Below are positions 10,207 to 19,836 of a stretch of 64,000 bases of DNA, in pieces; positions within the stretch are counted from its first letter, which is position 1, and the number at the start of each line of letters is the position of its first letter. The DNA comes from an uncultured Pseudomonadota bacterium (GTDB lineage: Bacteria; Pseudomonadota; Gammaproteobacteria; Burkholderiales; Usitatibacteraceae). Below the pieces are notes generated by a model, which worked only from the letters and a program-made list of their open reading frames with translations, searched no databases and was not told the DNA's origin. The stretch spans positions 4,667 through 68,666 of the forward strand of contig CALEJW010000235.1 in NCBI GenBank assembly GCA_937898635.1. Direction: 5' to 3'. Made by a program: the position numbers and the translations under genes.

Positions 10207-11430
10207 ATGATCGCCATTCCTCCCGGGTCCGTGGGAGAGGTCGCGCCGCAGCGCGCCGGCTTCCTCGAGCCCCTCATCCTCAAGGGCGGCAAGACGCTCG
10301 CCTCCTACGAGCTCGTCTACGAGACCTACGGCACGCTCAACGCCGAGCGCTCCAACGCCGTCCTCGTCTGCCACGCGCTCTCCGGCAACCACCACGTCGC
10401 GGGCCTCGCCCCCGGCGAGCCGCGCAAGGTCGGCTGGTGGGACAACATGGTCGGCCCCGGCAAGGCGATCGACACCGAGCGCTTCTTCGTGATCGGCGTG
10501 AACAACCTCGGCGGCTGCCACGGCTCGACGGGGCCCGCCTCGATCGACCGCGCCACGGGCCAGCCCTACGGCGCGGGCTTCCCCCTGGTGACCGTGGAGG
10601 ACTGGGTCGCCTCCCAGGCGCGGCTCATGGACCGCCTGGGCATCGAGCGGCTCGCCGTGGCCATGGGCGGCTCCCTCGGCGGGATGCAGGCGCTGCAGTG
10701 GACGCTTTCCTTCCCGGACCGGATCGCCCACGCGATCGTGATCGCCGCCGCGCCCAAGCTCTCCACGCAGAACATCGCCTTCAACGACGTCGCGCGCCAG
10801 GCGATCGTCTCGGACCCGGATTTCCACGGCGGCAACTTCTACGCGATGAAGACGGTGCCCGCGCGGGGCCTGAGGCTCGCGCGCATGCTCGGCCACATCA
10901 CCTACCTCTCGGAGGACCTCCTCGGGACCAAGTTCGGCCGCGACATCAAGGGCGCCACCTACGGCTTCAACTACGAGGTGGAGTTCGAGATCGAGTCCTA
11001 CCTGCGCTACCAGGGCGACAAGTTCGCCCAGGTCTTCGACGCGAACACCTACCTCATCATGACCCGCGCGCTCGACTACTTCGACCCGGCTCGCGAGGCG
11101 GGCGGGGACTTCGCCAAGGCCGTCGCGCCGGCGAAGGCGGGATTCCTCGTCGTCTCCTTCACGAGCGACTGGCGCTTCCCGCCGGAGCGCTCGCGCGAGA
11201 TCGTGAAGGCGCTCGTGAGCCACGGCAAGCGCGTCACCTACGCGGACATCGACGCGCCGCATGGCCACGACGCCTTCCTCCTGGACGACGCGCATTACCA
11301 CCGGCTGATGGCGGCCTACATGGACAACGTCGCGGCCGAGGTCGGCGCCGGCAAGCGCGCCGGCCCGCTCGTGGTCGGCGGCACGGAGCTCGAGGAGATG
11401 AAGGGCTACGCCGGACGGGGCAAGCCATGA
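10207..11430 (+). CDS. metX: Homoserine O-acyltransferase MetX
   Basis: A 407-residue alpha/beta-hydrolase acyltransferase that activates homoserine for methionine synthesis. It shows [18 protein letters not shown], the nucleophile elbow [10 protein letters not shown] with S156, and a C-terminal catalytic-histidine region [11 protein letters not shown]. MetX proteins may use acetyl-CoA or succinyl-CoA; the sequence alone does not settle which. Expression is predicted to be shut down by SAM through the SAM-II leader. Its stop overlaps the metW start (ATGA). Confidence 0.93.
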   Translation: MIAIPPGSVGEVAPQRAGFLEPLILKGGKTLASYELVYETYGTLNAERSNAVLVCHALSGNHHVAGLAPGEPRKVGWWDNMVGPGKAIDTERFFVIGVNNLGGCHGSTGPASIDRATGQPYGAGFPLVTVEDWVASQARLMDRLGIERLAVAMGGSLGGMQALQWTLSFPDRIAHAIVIAAAPKLSTQNIAFNDVARQAIVSDPDFHGGNFYAMKTVPARGLRLARMLGHITYLSEDLLGTKFGRDIKGATYGFNYEVEFEIESYLRYQGDKFAQVFDANTYLIMTRALDYFDPAREAGGDFAKAVAPAKAGFLVVSFTSDWRFPPERSREIVKALVSHGKRVTYADIDAPHGHDAFLLDDAHYHRLMAAYMDNVAAEVGAGKRAGPLVVGGTELEEMKGYAGRGKP

Positions 11431-12014
11431 CGCCGCGCTTCGACTACGACCTCATCGCCTCCTGGATCCCGGAAGGCGCGCGCGTGCTCGACCTCGGCTG
11501 CGGCGACGGCGAGCTCCTCTCGAAGCTCTCCGCCACCCGCGGCGTGAAGGGCTACGGCGTGGAGATCGACCCGCCGCGCGTGCTCGCCGCCGTCGGCCGC
11601 GGCGTGAACGTGCTGCAGGTGGACCTGGAGAGCGGGCTGTCCACCTTCGACGACAACGCCTTCGAGTTCGTGATCCTGTCGCAGACGCTGCAGGCGATGC
11701 GCCGCTCGGACCTGATCCTGAAGGAGATGCTGCGCGTGGGCCGCGAGGGCATCGTCACCTTCCCGAACTTCGGCTACTGGCGCCACCGCGTCGCCATCCT
11801 GCGCGGCCGCATGCCGGTGTCGAGGACTCTCCCCTACCAGTGGTACGACACGCCCAACATCCACCTGTGCACGGTGAAGGACTTCGAGGCGCTGTGCGAG
11901 CGGGTGGGCGCCGAGATCCTCGACGAGCGCGTGCTGCACGAGGGCCGGATCGTGGGCACCTTGCCCAACCTCCTGGGCAGCCTCGGCGTCTTCCGGTTCC
12001 GCCGGCGGGGATAG
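11427..12014 (+). CDS. metW: Methionine biosynthesis protein MetW
   Basis: A 195-residue class I methyltransferase-fold protein. Motif I is LDLGCGDGE (about residues 21-29), followed by GVEID and the MetW-typical [20 protein letters not shown] and [11 protein letters not shown]. MetW nearly always follows metX in proteobacteria and is thought to assist or modulate MetX activity; its exact reaction is unsettled. The ATGA overlap with metX supports coupled synthesis under the same SAM control. Confidence 0.93.
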   Translation: MTPRFDYDLIASWIPEGARVLDLGCGDGELLSKLSATRGVKGYGVEIDPPRVLAAVGRGVNVLQVDLESGLSTFDDNAFEFVILSQTLQAMRRSDLILKEMLRVGREGIVTFPNFGYWRHRVAILRGRMPVSRTLPYQWYDTPNIHLCTVKDFEALCERVGAEILDERVLHEGRIVGTLPNLLGSLGVFRFRRRG

Positions 12015-12016
12015 GC

Positions 12017-13192
12017 TTGGCCGCGGCCTGCCTCTGGGTGCAGCTCTTCCTCGCGCTGGGGTGGACGGTCTACGTGATCTTCCTGCCGGCGCTCGCGGCG
12101 CAGGCGGGGCTCGACGCGAAGCTCGTGCCCTGGCTGCTGCTCGCCGACCAGGCGATCTTCGCGGTGATGGACTGGTCGCTCGGCACGATGGCCGACCGCA
12201 TGGCCGGCGCGATGCGGCGCCTGGGCAACGCGATCGCGCTCATGACGCTCGTCTCCTGCGGCGCCTTCATCGCGCTGCCGCTGGTGGCGCCCGCGGGCTC
12301 TCCCGCGCTGCTCATCGCCGTCACGGTCGTCTGGTCGGCCACCTCGTCGGCGCTTCGCGCCCCACCGTGGGTGCTCATCGGCCGCCACGTGCCGGGGCCC
12401 TCGCAGCCCTGGGCCGCGGGGCTCTTCCTGCTGGGGCTGGGCATCGCCGGCGCCGTGAGCCCCTACCTCGCCGTCACGCTGAAGGGCTTCGATCCGCGCT
12501 GGCCCTTCGCGCTCGCTTCCGTCGCGCTCGCGGCGGCCACCCTCGTGATGACGCGCGCGATCGACGCGAACCCCTCGCCCGCCGCGAAGTCGCCGGCGGC
12601 CGAGGGCAGGCCGCTCGGCGGCGGGCCCGTCGCGATGTTCCTCGCCGCGGTCGCCTTGCTGGGCCTGGGCTTCCAGGTGCACTTCGCGATCAACTCCGCG
12701 CCCGGCTACCTGCGCTTCGCGAAGCCCGAAGAGCTCTCGAACCTGATGCCCGTTTTCTGGATCGGCTTCAACCTCCTGATCCTGCCCGCCTCCTTCCTCG
12801 CCAAGCGCCTCGGAGGCCTCCCCGCGATGGCGCTGGGCTCCGCGGTCGGCGGCATCGCCGCGGCGGCGGCCACCGGCGCGGGCTCGCTTCCGGTGCTCCT
12901 CGCGGCGCAGTTCGCCGCCGGCGCGGGCTGGGGCTGCGTGATGATGAGCGCGCTCGCCGCCGCCCTCGCCATGGGCCGCACCGGGCGCGAGGGATTCGTC
13001 ACCGGCGGGCTCTGGTCGCTCCTAGCGCTGGCCGCCTTCGCGCGCATCGGCGCGGTGATCGGGCAACTGCCGAAGGACGCGGCGTGGAAGCCGATCCTCG
13101 CCTGGGTGCCGGGGGCGATGTGGCTCACGGCCGGGCTGCTGCTCGTCTCCGTGGCCGCGTCCGCGCGGCAAGCGCCGCCTCGCGCGGCGTAG
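12017..13192 (+). CDS. MFS transporter of unknown substrate
   Basis: A 391-residue hydrophobic protein with about twelve membrane segments. The cytoplasmic loop DWSLGTMADRMAGAMRR resembles the MFS loop 2-3 signature (GxxxDRxGRR). The substrate cannot be inferred. The start is taken as TTG 12017, two bases after the metW stop, because GGCGGGG lies just upstream; GTG 12038 is an alternative. The position suggests read-through from metXW, so a link to methionine or SAM supply is possible but unproven. It converges with ampG. Confidence 0.78.
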   Translation: MAAACLWVQLFLALGWTVYVIFLPALAAQAGLDAKLVPWLLLADQAIFAVMDWSLGTMADRMAGAMRRLGNAIALMTLVSCGAFIALPLVAPAGSPALLIAVTVVWSATSSALRAPPWVLIGRHVPGPSQPWAAGLFLLGLGIAGAVSPYLAVTLKGFDPRWPFALASVALAAATLVMTRAIDANPSPAAKSPAAEGRPLGGGPVAMFLAAVALLGLGFQVHFAINSAPGYLRFAKPEELSNLMPVFWIGFNLLILPASFLAKRLGGLPAMALGSAVGGIAAAAATGAGSLPVLLAAQFAAGAGWGCVMMSALAAALAMGRTGREGFVTGGLWSLLALAAFARIGAVIGQLPKDAAWKPILAWVPGAMWLTAGLLLVSVAASARQAPPRAA

Positions 13193-13399
13193 CGCCGCGA
13201 GGCCGGGTTCGGGATTCGCATTCCGCTTCCGTGGCGCGCGGCCACCGTGACGGCGGAGCGCAGCGACGCCGTCTCCTCGTGGGTGGCCATTCGGATGCAG
13301 CCGTGTGTTGGCAAGTCCGAATGGCCGGGACCCACTCGGTGGCCACGCTTCGCGCGCCCCGGAATCCGCAAGCGATCCGGAAACGGGCCCGAGCAGGAC
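13193..13399. repeat. Hairpin-rich intergenic block between converging genes
   Basis: This 207-bp gap has no credible ORF but at least three inverted repeats. GTGGC/GCCAC lies at 13231-13245. GACGGCG (13249-13255) pairs with CGCCGTC (13267-13273). GGCCATTCGGA (13285-13295) pairs perfectly with TCCGAATGGCC (13316-13326), extended by GTGGGT/ACCCAC (13279-13284 and 13330-13335) with a three-base bulge. No long T tract follows, so these are not textbook terminators; a REP-like palindromic unit is possible. Confidence 0.6.
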
Positions 13400-14674
13400 T
13401 CAGTTGGACGGTTTGTCGAGCGCCCGCAGGGTCTCGCGCTTCCACCACAGGAGCGCGAGCCCCGGCAGCGCGACGAGGAAGGTGAGGAAGAAGAACACGG
13501 TCCACGAGAGGCCCAGGTACTTCGGGTCCGTGGCGTAGCCCGCCGCCGGGCCGACGTAGACGCGGCCGAAGGCGGCGAGCGCCGAAAGCAGCGCGTACTG
13601 CGTGGCGGTGAAGCGGTGGTCGCAGAGCGCCATGAGGAGGGCCACGAAGGCCGCCGTCCCCATGCCGCCGCAAAGATTCTCGAAGCCCACGGCGAAGATC
13701 ATGAGCGGCCAGCTCTTTCCCGCGGCGGCGAGCGCCATGAAGGCGAGGTTGGAGACCGCCTGCAGGAGGCCGAAGGCCATGAGGGCGCGGTACAGGCCCA
13801 GGCGAATCATCAGCGCGCCGCCGAAAAGCGCGCCGAAGATCGTCGCGGCGAGCCCCATGCCCTTGTTCACGTAGCCCACGTCGTCGAGCGAGAAGGCGAC
13901 CCCGCGGAGAAGGAACGCGGTGGTGAGCGAGCCCGCGAAGGCATCGCCCAGCTTGTAGAGGACGATGAGGGCCAGCAGCACCCAGGCGCCGGGGCGCGAG
14001 AAGAACTCCCGGAGCGGGGCCCACACCGCCTCCTCCAGCGTCCTCGGCGCGGCGGCGACGACCTCCGGCTCGGGGCCCAGGAGGGTGGCCACCGCGGCGA
14101 ACACCATGAGCGCCGCCATGAGGAGGTAGGTGTTGGTCCACCCCAGCGCGGGAATGAAGCCGGACCCGGCGACGAGCACGAGCGCGAGCGCGCCGGAGGT
14201 GAGCATCGCCACGCGGTAGCCCACCACCGTGAAGGCCGCGGCGAGGCCGCGCTGCTCGGGGCGCGCGACGTCGGTGCGGTAGGCGTCGAAGACGATGTCC
14301 TGGGAGGCGGAGGCGAAGGCCACGAAGAGCGCAAGCGCCGCGAGCCAGGCGAGGTCGCCCTTCGGGCTCGCGAAGGCCATCGCCGCGATCCCCGCCGCCA
14401 GCGCGAGCTGCGTGAGGACGAGCCAACCGCGCCGGCGCCCGAGGAAGGGCGGCACGAAGCGGTCCATCACCGGCGCCCAGAGGAACTTCCAGGTGTAGGG
14501 CAGGCCCACCAGCGTGAAGATGCCGATGGTGGCGAGATCCACGCCCTCGACCGTCATCCAGGCCTGGAGCGTTCCGCCGGTGAGCGCCAGCGGCAGCCCC
14601 GAGGCAAAGCCGAGCGCGAGGATCACCGCGAGGCGGCGGTCACGGAAGACGGCGGCGTAGTCGTGGGAAGCCAA
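13400..14674 (-). CDS. ampG: AmpG family muropeptide permease
   Basis: A 424-residue, multi-spanning MFS protein of the AmpG/acetyl-CoA transporter group: [49 protein letters not shown] and [12 protein letters not shown] are characteristic. AmpG imports anhydro-muropeptides from periplasm to cytoplasm for wall recycling and, where present, beta-lactamase signalling. The first codon is TTG (14674), without a clear SD. It is divergent from msrB and converges with the MFS gene to its left. Confidence 0.9.
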   Translation of the reverse strand: MASHDYAAVFRDRRLAVILALGFASGLPLALTGGTLQAWMTVEGVDLATIGIFTLVGLPYTWKFLWAPVMDRFVPPFLGRRRGWLVLTQLALAAGIAAMAFASPKGDLAWLAALALFVAFASASQDIVFDAYRTDVARPEQRGLAAAFTVVGYRVAMLTSGALALVLVAGSGFIPALGWTNTYLLMAALMVFAAVATLLGPEPEVVAAAPRTLEEAVWAPLREFFSRPGAWVLLALIVLYKLGDAFAGSLTTAFLLRGVAFSLDDVGYVNKGMGLAATIFGALFGGALMIRLGLYRALMAFGLLQAVSNLAFMALAAAGKSWPLMIFAVGFENLCGGMGTAAFVALLMALCDHRFTATQYALLSALAAFGRVYVGPAAGYATDPKYLGLSWTVFFFLTFLVALPGLALLWWKRETLRALDKPSN

Positions 14675-14770
14675 GGTGCGCTAGAGGATACCGGAACCGT
14701 TCCGCGTTCCCCGCTGTCCACGGCTAGAATTCCCCACCCGCCCGAACCGGCTTCACGCAGGAAGGATCCC

Positions 14771-15166
14771 ATGGCCAAGATCACCAAGACCCCGCAGGAG
14801 TGGAAGGCCCAGCTCACGCCCGAGCAGTACAAGGTGACGCGCGCCAAGGGGACCGAACGCGCCTTCACCGGCGATTACTTCGACTGCAAGGACCCCGGCA
14901 CCTACCAGTGCGTGTGCTGCGGGCGGGACCTCTTCGCGTCCGACGCGAAGTTCGACTCCGGCACGGGCTGGCCTTCCTTCTGGCAGCCGGTCGCGCCGGA
15001 CGCGGTGGAGGAGAAGCCGGACCTCGGCCTCTTCATGCGCCGCACCGAGGTGGTGTGCGCGAGCTGCGACGCCCACCTCGGGCACGTGTTCGACGACGGC
15101 CCCAAGCCCACGGGGCTTCGCTACTGCATGAACTCGGCGGCGCTGAAGCTCAAGCCGAAGGCGTGA
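14771..15166 (+). CDS. msrB: Peptide-methionine (R)-S-oxide reductase MsrB
   Basis: A 131-residue MsrB that repairs R-methionine sulfoxide. Two Cys pairs, CVCC and CASC, match the structural zinc site. [10 protein letters not shown] and the terminal [11 protein letters not shown] give the active region, with catalytic C119. It is cytosolic, as no signal peptide is present. Its last 17 bases overlap the end of the convergent HTH-like gene. A TAGAAT (14725-14730) upstream could be its -10 element. Confidence 0.95.
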   Translation: MAKITKTPQEWKAQLTPEQYKVTRAKGTERAFTGDYFDCKDPGTYQCVCCGRDLFASDAKFDSGTGWPSFWQPVAPDAVEEKPDLGLFMRRTEVVCASCDAHLGHVFDDGPKPTGLRYCMNSAALKLKPKA

Positions 15167-15551
15167 GCGCGGGCGCGGCGGAGGCCGCGGACCCGGCGTA
15201 GCGCGCATCGCCCGACGGCGGCAGCTTGCCGAGCTTTTCCAGGCGCAGGCGGATCGATCCCTGGGTGCGCGCGTGCTTGCGCGCCATCTCCTGCAGCGAG
15301 ACGCCCGAGTCGAAGGCGACGGCGATGGCGCGGTCCTCCCCCTCGTTCCAGGGCTTGCCGAAGTTGGCGGGGAGCCGCTCGCGGCGCTTCTCCTTCTCGA
15401 CCTCGCGCTGCATGAGGTCGACCGCGGAGAAGAGCGCGCGCAGCGCCCTCGGCTCGGCGTAGGGGCTGTTCTCGGGGTACTGCTCGCCGGTGACGGGGTT
15501 CACGCCGTCCGCCAGCGCTTTCACGATGGGCAATGCGGATTCGAGCTGCAT
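15150..15551 (-). CDS. Conserved hypothetical protein with a Myb/SANT-like helix-turn-helix
   Basis: A 133-residue cytosolic protein. The N-terminal half ([20 protein letters not shown]) resembles a domain often found with superfamily I helicase-related proteins. Residues of about 66-110 ([20 protein letters not shown], then [20 protein letters not shown]) form a helix-turn-helix-like module of the kind that ends in a gaI-xRL-xKLG pattern. No function is known. It overlaps msrB tail to tail by 17 bp and lies 58 bp upstream of the ABC-F gene on the same strand. Confidence 0.7.
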   Translation of the reverse strand: MQLESALPIVKALADGVNPVTGEQYPENSPYAEPRALRALFSAVDLMQREVEKEKRRERLPANFGKPWNEGEDRAIAVAFDSGVSLQEMARKHARTQGSIRLRLEKLGKLPPSGDARYAGSAASAAPALTPSA

Positions 15552-15609
15552 GGTGGCCTCCGGTGGGGTGGGGCCGCGTCGACATGCGCGGCCGCATTCC
15601 GGAAAACGC

Positions 15610-17520
15610 CTAGTCCGGCACGCGGTTGACTTCCGTCTCCATCGCCGCGCTCGCCCACAGCCAGTCCTCCTCGAGCTTCGCGATGCGGGCGGCGAGGTCC
15701 GCGTGGCGTTTCGAGCGCTCGGAGAGCTCGTCGCGCATCGCCTCGCCGTAGGCCTCGCCCGAGGCGAGCCAGGCGTCCAGCGCCTCCTTCTCCGGCTGGA
15801 GCTTCGCGAGTTCCGCCTCGATGGCGCGGATCTTCTTCTCGAAGGGCTTCCTCGCCTCCGCGAGCTTCTGCCGCGCCTCGGCTTCGGCCCGCTTCTGCGC
15901 CTTGCGATCCACGCCCTTGCCCGCCTCCGCCGGCTTCGCGCCGCGCGAGCGGTACTGCCGCGACCACTCGCGGTAGTCGTCGAGGTTCCCGTCGAACGGC
16001 GCCACGCTCCCGTCGGCCACGAGCCACCACTGGTCGGTCGCGGATTCAAGCAGGTGCCGGTCGTGGGCAACGACGATGAGCGTGCCTTCGAAATCCTGCA
16101 GCGCCTGCGCGAGGGCTTCCCGCATCTCGATGTCCAGGTGGTTCGTGGGCTCGTCGAGCACGAGGAGGTTGGGCCGCTCCCACACGATGAGGGCGAGTGC
16201 CAGGCGCGCCTTCTCGCCGCCCGAGAGATCCGCCACGCGCTGGAAGACCTGGTCGCCGCGGAAGTCGAAGCCGCCGAGGAAGTTCCGCAGTTCCTGCTCG
16301 CGCACCCCCGGGGCCAGGCGCGCGAGGTGCCACATCACGCTTTCTTCGAGTCGAAGTTTCTCCACCTGGTGCTGCGCGAAGTAGCCGATGCGAAGATCCG
16401 GCGAGCGGATGATCGTGCCGGCGACCGGTGGCAGGTCGCCGACGATGGTCTTCAACAGCGTCGATTTCCCCGCGCCGTTGGGGCCGAGGAGCCCGATCGC
16501 CTCGCCCAGGTACACGCTCCACTCGATGCCCGAGACCACCGCCTTGTCGCCGTAGCCCACGTCGGCTTCCGCCACGCGGAAGAGGAGCTTCGGCTTCACG
16601 GGCGGGTCGCGGAAGGCGAAGGTGAACGGGCTGTCCACGTGCGCGGCGGAGATGATCTCGAGCTTCTCCAGCGCCTTGATGCGGCTCTGCGCCTGGCGCG
16701 CCTTGGTGGCCTTCGCGCGGAAGCGGTCGATGAAGGCGTGCAGGTGCGCGACGGTGCGTTGCTGCCGCTCGTAGGCCGACTGCTGCTGCGCGAGGCGCTC
16801 GGCCCGCTGGCGCTCGAAGGCGGAGTAGTTGCCCGCGTAGGTGACGAGCTTCTGCCCATCCACGTGCACGATGGCGCCCACCACGGAATCGAGGAACTCG
16901 CGGTCGTGGGTGATGAGGAGGAGAGCGCCGGGGTAGGCCTTCAGCCAGTCCTCCAGCCACATCACCGCGTCGAGGTCGAGGTGGTTGGTGGGCTCGTCGA
17001 GGAGCAGGAGGTCCGAGCGGCACATGAGCGCGCGCGCGAGGTTCAGGCGCATGCGCCAGCCGCCGGAGAAGGTGGCGACCGGGCTCGCCTCGGCCTCGGG
17101 CGCGAAGCCCAGGCCGGACATGAGCGCCTGGGCGCGCGGGCGCGCGGTGTAGCCGCCGATCTCGTCGTAGCGCGCGTGCAGGTGGGCGGCGCGCTCGCCC
17201 TCCTCGTGCGCGGCCTCGGCCTCGGCGATGGCCGCCTCGACTTCCCGCAGCTCCCGGTCGCCGTCCATGACGAAGTCGAGCGCGGCGCGGTCCGTGTCGT
17301 GCAGTTCCTGCGCGACGTGGGAGAGAACCCAGCGCGCCGGCAGTTCCACCTCCCCGGCGTCCTGGTGCAGCTCGCCCAGCACCAGCGCGAAGAGGCTCGA
17401 CTTGCCGCTGCCGTTGGCGCCCACGAGCCCCACGCGGTGGCCGGGGAAGACCGTGAGCGAGGCGCCCTTCAGGAGGACGCGGGCGCCCCGGGCGAGCGTG
17501 ATGTCGGCGAGGCGCAGCAC
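15610..17520 (-). CDS. ABC-F family ATPase (YheS/Uup type)
   Basis: A 636-residue soluble protein with two ABC cassettes and no membrane segments. Walker A motifs are GANGSGKSS and GPNGAGKST. Signatures are FSGGWRMRL and LSGGEKARL. Both cassettes have LLDEPTNHLD or VLDEPTNHLD. A charged linker joins them, and the C-terminal region is a Lys/Glu/Ala coiled coil. ABC-F proteins act on ribosomes rather than transport. Start is GTG 17520, sharing one base with the upstream xthA stop (TAGTG). Confidence 0.9.
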   Translation of the reverse strand: MLRLADITLARGARVLLKGASLTVFPGHRVGLVGANGSGKSSLFALVLGELHQDAGEVELPARWVLSHVAQELHDTDRAALDFVMDGDRELREVEAAIAEAEAAHEEGERAAHLHARYDEIGGYTARPRAQALMSGLGFAPEAEASPVATFSGGWRMRLNLARALMCRSDLLLLDEPTNHLDLDAVMWLEDWLKAYPGALLLITHDREFLDSVVGAIVHVDGQKLVTYAGNYSAFERQRAERLAQQQSAYERQQRTVAHLHAFIDRFRAKATKARQAQSRIKALEKLEIISAAHVDSPFTFAFRDPPVKPKLLFRVAEADVGYGDKAVVSGIEWSVYLGEAIGLLGPNGAGKSTLLKTIVGDLPPVAGTIIRSPDLRIGYFAQHQVEKLRLEESVMWHLARLAPGVREQELRNFLGGFDFRGDQVFQRVADLSGGEKARLALALIVWERPNLLVLDEPTNHLDIEMREALAQALQDFEGTLIVVAHDRHLLESATDQWWLVADGSVAPFDGNLDDYREWSRQYRSRGAKPAEAGKGVDRKAQKRAEAEARQKLAEARKPFEKKIRAIEAELAKLQPEKEALDAWLASGEAYGEAMRDELSERSKRHADLAARIAKLEEDWLWASAAMETEVNRVPD

Positions 17521-18293
17521 TACAGGTCGTGCCCGTAGTCGATGGTGAGCGGGGCGTGGTCGGAGAAGGGCCGCGCCGTGTAGATGCGCGCCGCCTCGGC
17601 CGCGCGCGCGATGCCGGGCGTGGCGACGTGGTAATCCAGCCGCCAGCCCACGTTCCGCTCCCGCGCGCCGCCCCGGGCCGACCACCAGGTGTATTGCTCC
17701 GGACGGGGATCGAGCCGGCGGAAGACGTCCACGAACCCCACCTCGTCGAAGACCTGCGTGAGCCAGGCGCGCTCCTCGGGCAGGAAGCCGGAGTTCTTCC
17801 GGTTCTCGCGCCAGTTCCTGAGGTCGATCTCCTTGTGGGCGATGTTCCAGTCGCCGCAGAGGATGAACTCGCGGCCCGAGGCCTTCATCTCGCGAAGCCT
17901 GGGCAGGAAGCGCTCCATGAAACGGAACTTGCGAGCCTGCGCCTCCTCGCTCGCGGAGCCCGAGGGCACGTAGAGGGAGACGACCGAGAGATTGCCGTAA
18001 TCGGCCTGCAGGTAGCGGCCCTGGGCGTCGATGTCGGGGATGCCCAGCCCGAGCACCACGCGGTCCGGTTCCTTGCGCGCGTAGATGGCCACGCCGCTGT
18101 AGCCCTTCTTCTCGGCCGGGTGGAAGAAGGCGTGCAGCTTCGCCGGGGCGAGGATCGCCTTCGGGAGGTCCGCTTCCTGCGCCTTGATCTCCTGGAGGCA
18201 GACGAGGTCGGCCTTCTGGCGCTTCATCCAGTCGAGGAATCCCTTGGAGGCGGCCGAGCGGATGCCGTTGGCGTTCAGGGTGACGACGCGCAT
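17520..18293 (-). CDS. xthA: Exodeoxyribonuclease III (first copy)
   Basis: A 257-residue AP endonuclease/3'-5' exonuclease of the ExoIII family. Catalytic motifs: LNANGIR, QEIKAQE, the [12 protein letters not shown] metal/active loop, and FSDHAPL with the catalytic His. Full length. It is divergent from pyrE and joined to the ABC-F gene by TAGTG. A second ExoIII lies at 55262-56029 and differs substantially, so the two are old paralogues rather than a recent duplication. Confidence 0.92.
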   Translation of the reverse strand: MRVVTLNANGIRSAASKGFLDWMKRQKADLVCLQEIKAQEADLPKAILAPAKLHAFFHPAEKKGYSGVAIYARKEPDRVVLGLGIPDIDAQGRYLQADYGNLSVVSLYVPSGSASEEAQARKFRFMERFLPRLREMKASGREFILCGDWNIAHKEIDLRNWRENRKNSGFLPEERAWLTQVFDEVGFVDVFRRLDPRPEQYTWWSARGGARERNVGWRLDYHVATPGIARAAEAARIYTARPFSDHAPLTIDYGHDL

Positions 18294-18343
18294 GGAATAG
18301 TTCGTTCCGGGGGGGATTTTCGGGGAAAATAGCCCGCATTCTA

Positions 18344-19021
18344 ATGGTCCGGACCCCCATGGACTCGCCCCAAGCCCCCGCCGGCCAGGATTTCCGCCGC
18401 CAGTTCCTCGAGTTCGCGATCCGGACGGGGGTGCTTCGCTTCGGGGAGTTCAGGACGAAGGCGGGGCGGCTTTCCCCCTACTTCTTCAATGCCGGGCTCT
18501 TCCACGACGGGGCGAGCCTCGGGGAGCTCTCCCGCTACTACGCCCAGGCCGCGCTCGCCTCGGGGATCGCCTTCGACCGCCTCTTCGGGCCGGCCTACAA
18601 GGGCATCACGCTCGCCGCCGCCACCGCCGTCGCCCTGGCCCAAATGGGTCACAATGTGCCGTTTTCGTATAATCGCAAGGAAGCGAAGGACCACGGCGAG
18701 GGCGGGAACATCGTCGGCGCGCCCCTCGAGGGACGCGTCCTGATCATCGACGACGTGATTTCCGCCGGCACCTCGATCCGGGAATCCGAGGCGATGATCC
18801 GGGCGGCGGGCGCGGTGCCCGCTGGCGTGCTAATTGCATTGGACCGGCAGGAACGGGGCAAGGGCGAGCTTTCCGCCACCCAGGAAGTGAGCCGCGACCA
18901 CGGCATCCCGGTGGCGGCGATCGCGACGCTGGAGGATCTCCTGGAAACCCTGCGATCGCGGCCGGACCTGAAGGACCGCGTGCCGGCCATCGAGGCCTAC
19001 CGGCAGCAGTACGGAGCATGA
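18344..19021 (+). CDS. pyrE: Orotate phosphoribosyltransferase
   Basis: A 225-residue enzyme converting orotate and PRPP to OMP in pyrimidine synthesis. It carries [15 protein letters not shown], the PAYKGITLA segment, [13 protein letters not shown] (substrate loop) and the PRPP motif [20 protein letters not shown] 18344 is used; ATG 18359 (MDSPQ) is also possible and would remove five residues. The pyrimidine genes pyrB, pyrC' and pyrR lie 40 kb away. Confidence 0.95.
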   Translation: MVRTPMDSPQAPAGQDFRRQFLEFAIRTGVLRFGEFRTKAGRLSPYFFNAGLFHDGASLGELSRYYAQAALASGIAFDRLFGPAYKGITLAAATAVALAQMGHNVPFSYNRKEAKDHGEGGNIVGAPLEGRVLIIDDVISAGTSIRESEAMIRAAGAVPAGVLIALDRQERGKGELSATQEVSRDHGIPVAAIATLEDLLETLRSRPDLKDRVPAIEAYRQQYGA

Positions 19022-19087
19022 CCCCACAACAGGCTTGACGGCGGACGGGCGCGAAGACGCCCGGCGCCAGGCGCAAAGGACGGTGCG

Positions 19088-19822
19088 ATGAAGATTCTCC
19101 TCATCTTGGCGATGCTCGTGGCCCCCGCGGCGCACGCGGCCTACAAGTGCAAGGACGAGCGCGGCATCACCCACATCGGCGACACGCCGCCGGCGGCCTG
19201 CGCGAACGTCGTGATGTACGAGATCACGCGCTCCGGGACCGTGCTGCGCTCGATCGACCCCACCCCCACGGGCGCGGAGATCCAGGCGCGCCGGGAGGAG
19301 GCCGAGCGCAAGAAGGAAGAGGCCAAGGCCGCGGCGGAGCAGCGCCGCAAGGACATCGCGCTGCTGGCCACCTACACCTCGGAAAAGGACATCGACACTT
19401 CCCGCGACCTGAACCTCGAGCCGATCAAGGCGCGAATCCGCAGCGCCCAGGAACGGACGGCCGCGGTCGAGGAGCGCCAGAAAGCCCTCGACGCCGAGCT
19501 GGAGTTCTACAAGGCGGGCAAGAGCAAGAGCTCCAGCAAGGCACGCGACGTGCCTCCGCAACTCAAGGCCGACGTCGAGCGCACGTTCAACGAGCGCCTC
19601 TCACTCGCCAAGGCGATCTCCGGATACGAGAAGGAGATGCAGGAGGTGAGCGACCGCTTCGAGGCCGACAAGAAGCGCTGGGTGGAGCTCAAGCGCCTGC
19701 ACCGCGAGGGCAAGCTCGACCTGCGCGACCCGCGCGAGATCGAGGCCGCGGCGAAGGGCGTCGAGACCCAGAAGCAGCCCGGCGCCCGCAAGTACCGGCT
19801 CTACCTCGTGCCGTCGAACTAG
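19088..19822 (+). CDS. Secreted DUF4124 protein with coiled coil
   Basis: A 244-residue protein. A signal peptide (residues 1-17, ending AAHA) leads into a DUF4124 module (AYKCKDERGITHIGDTPP), then long Glu/Lys/Ala-rich helices (RREEAERKKEEAKAAAEQRR and later) predicted to be coiled coil. Probably periplasmic; no catalytic motif. It is one of four DUF4124 proteins in the window. It follows pyrE by 66 bp and has an SD-like AAAGGA ahead of ATG 19088. Function unknown. Confidence 0.82.
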   Translation: MKILLILAMLVAPAAHAAYKCKDERGITHIGDTPPAACANVVMYEITRSGTVLRSIDPTPTGAEIQARREEAERKKEEAKAAAEQRRKDIALLATYTSEKDIDTSRDLNLEPIKARIRSAQERTAAVEERQKALDAELEFYKAGKSKSSSKARDVPPQLKADVERTFNERLSLAKAISGYEKEMQEVSDRFEADKKRWVELKRLHREGKLDLRDPREIEAAAKGVETQKQPGARKYRLYLVPSN

Positions 19823-19836
19823 GCGCCGCCGCCTAG
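19819..19836. repeat. 18-bp palindrome spanning two convergent stop codons
   Basis: CTAGGCG-CCGC-CGCCTAG forms a perfect 7-bp stem with a 4-base loop. It contains the TAG stop of the DUF4124 gene (plus) and the TAG stop of gatB (minus), which are separated by only 10 bp. It could be a two-way terminator or mRNA 3'-end protector, but only a pyrimidine-rich stretch, not a T tract, follows on the plus strand. Confidence 0.5.
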
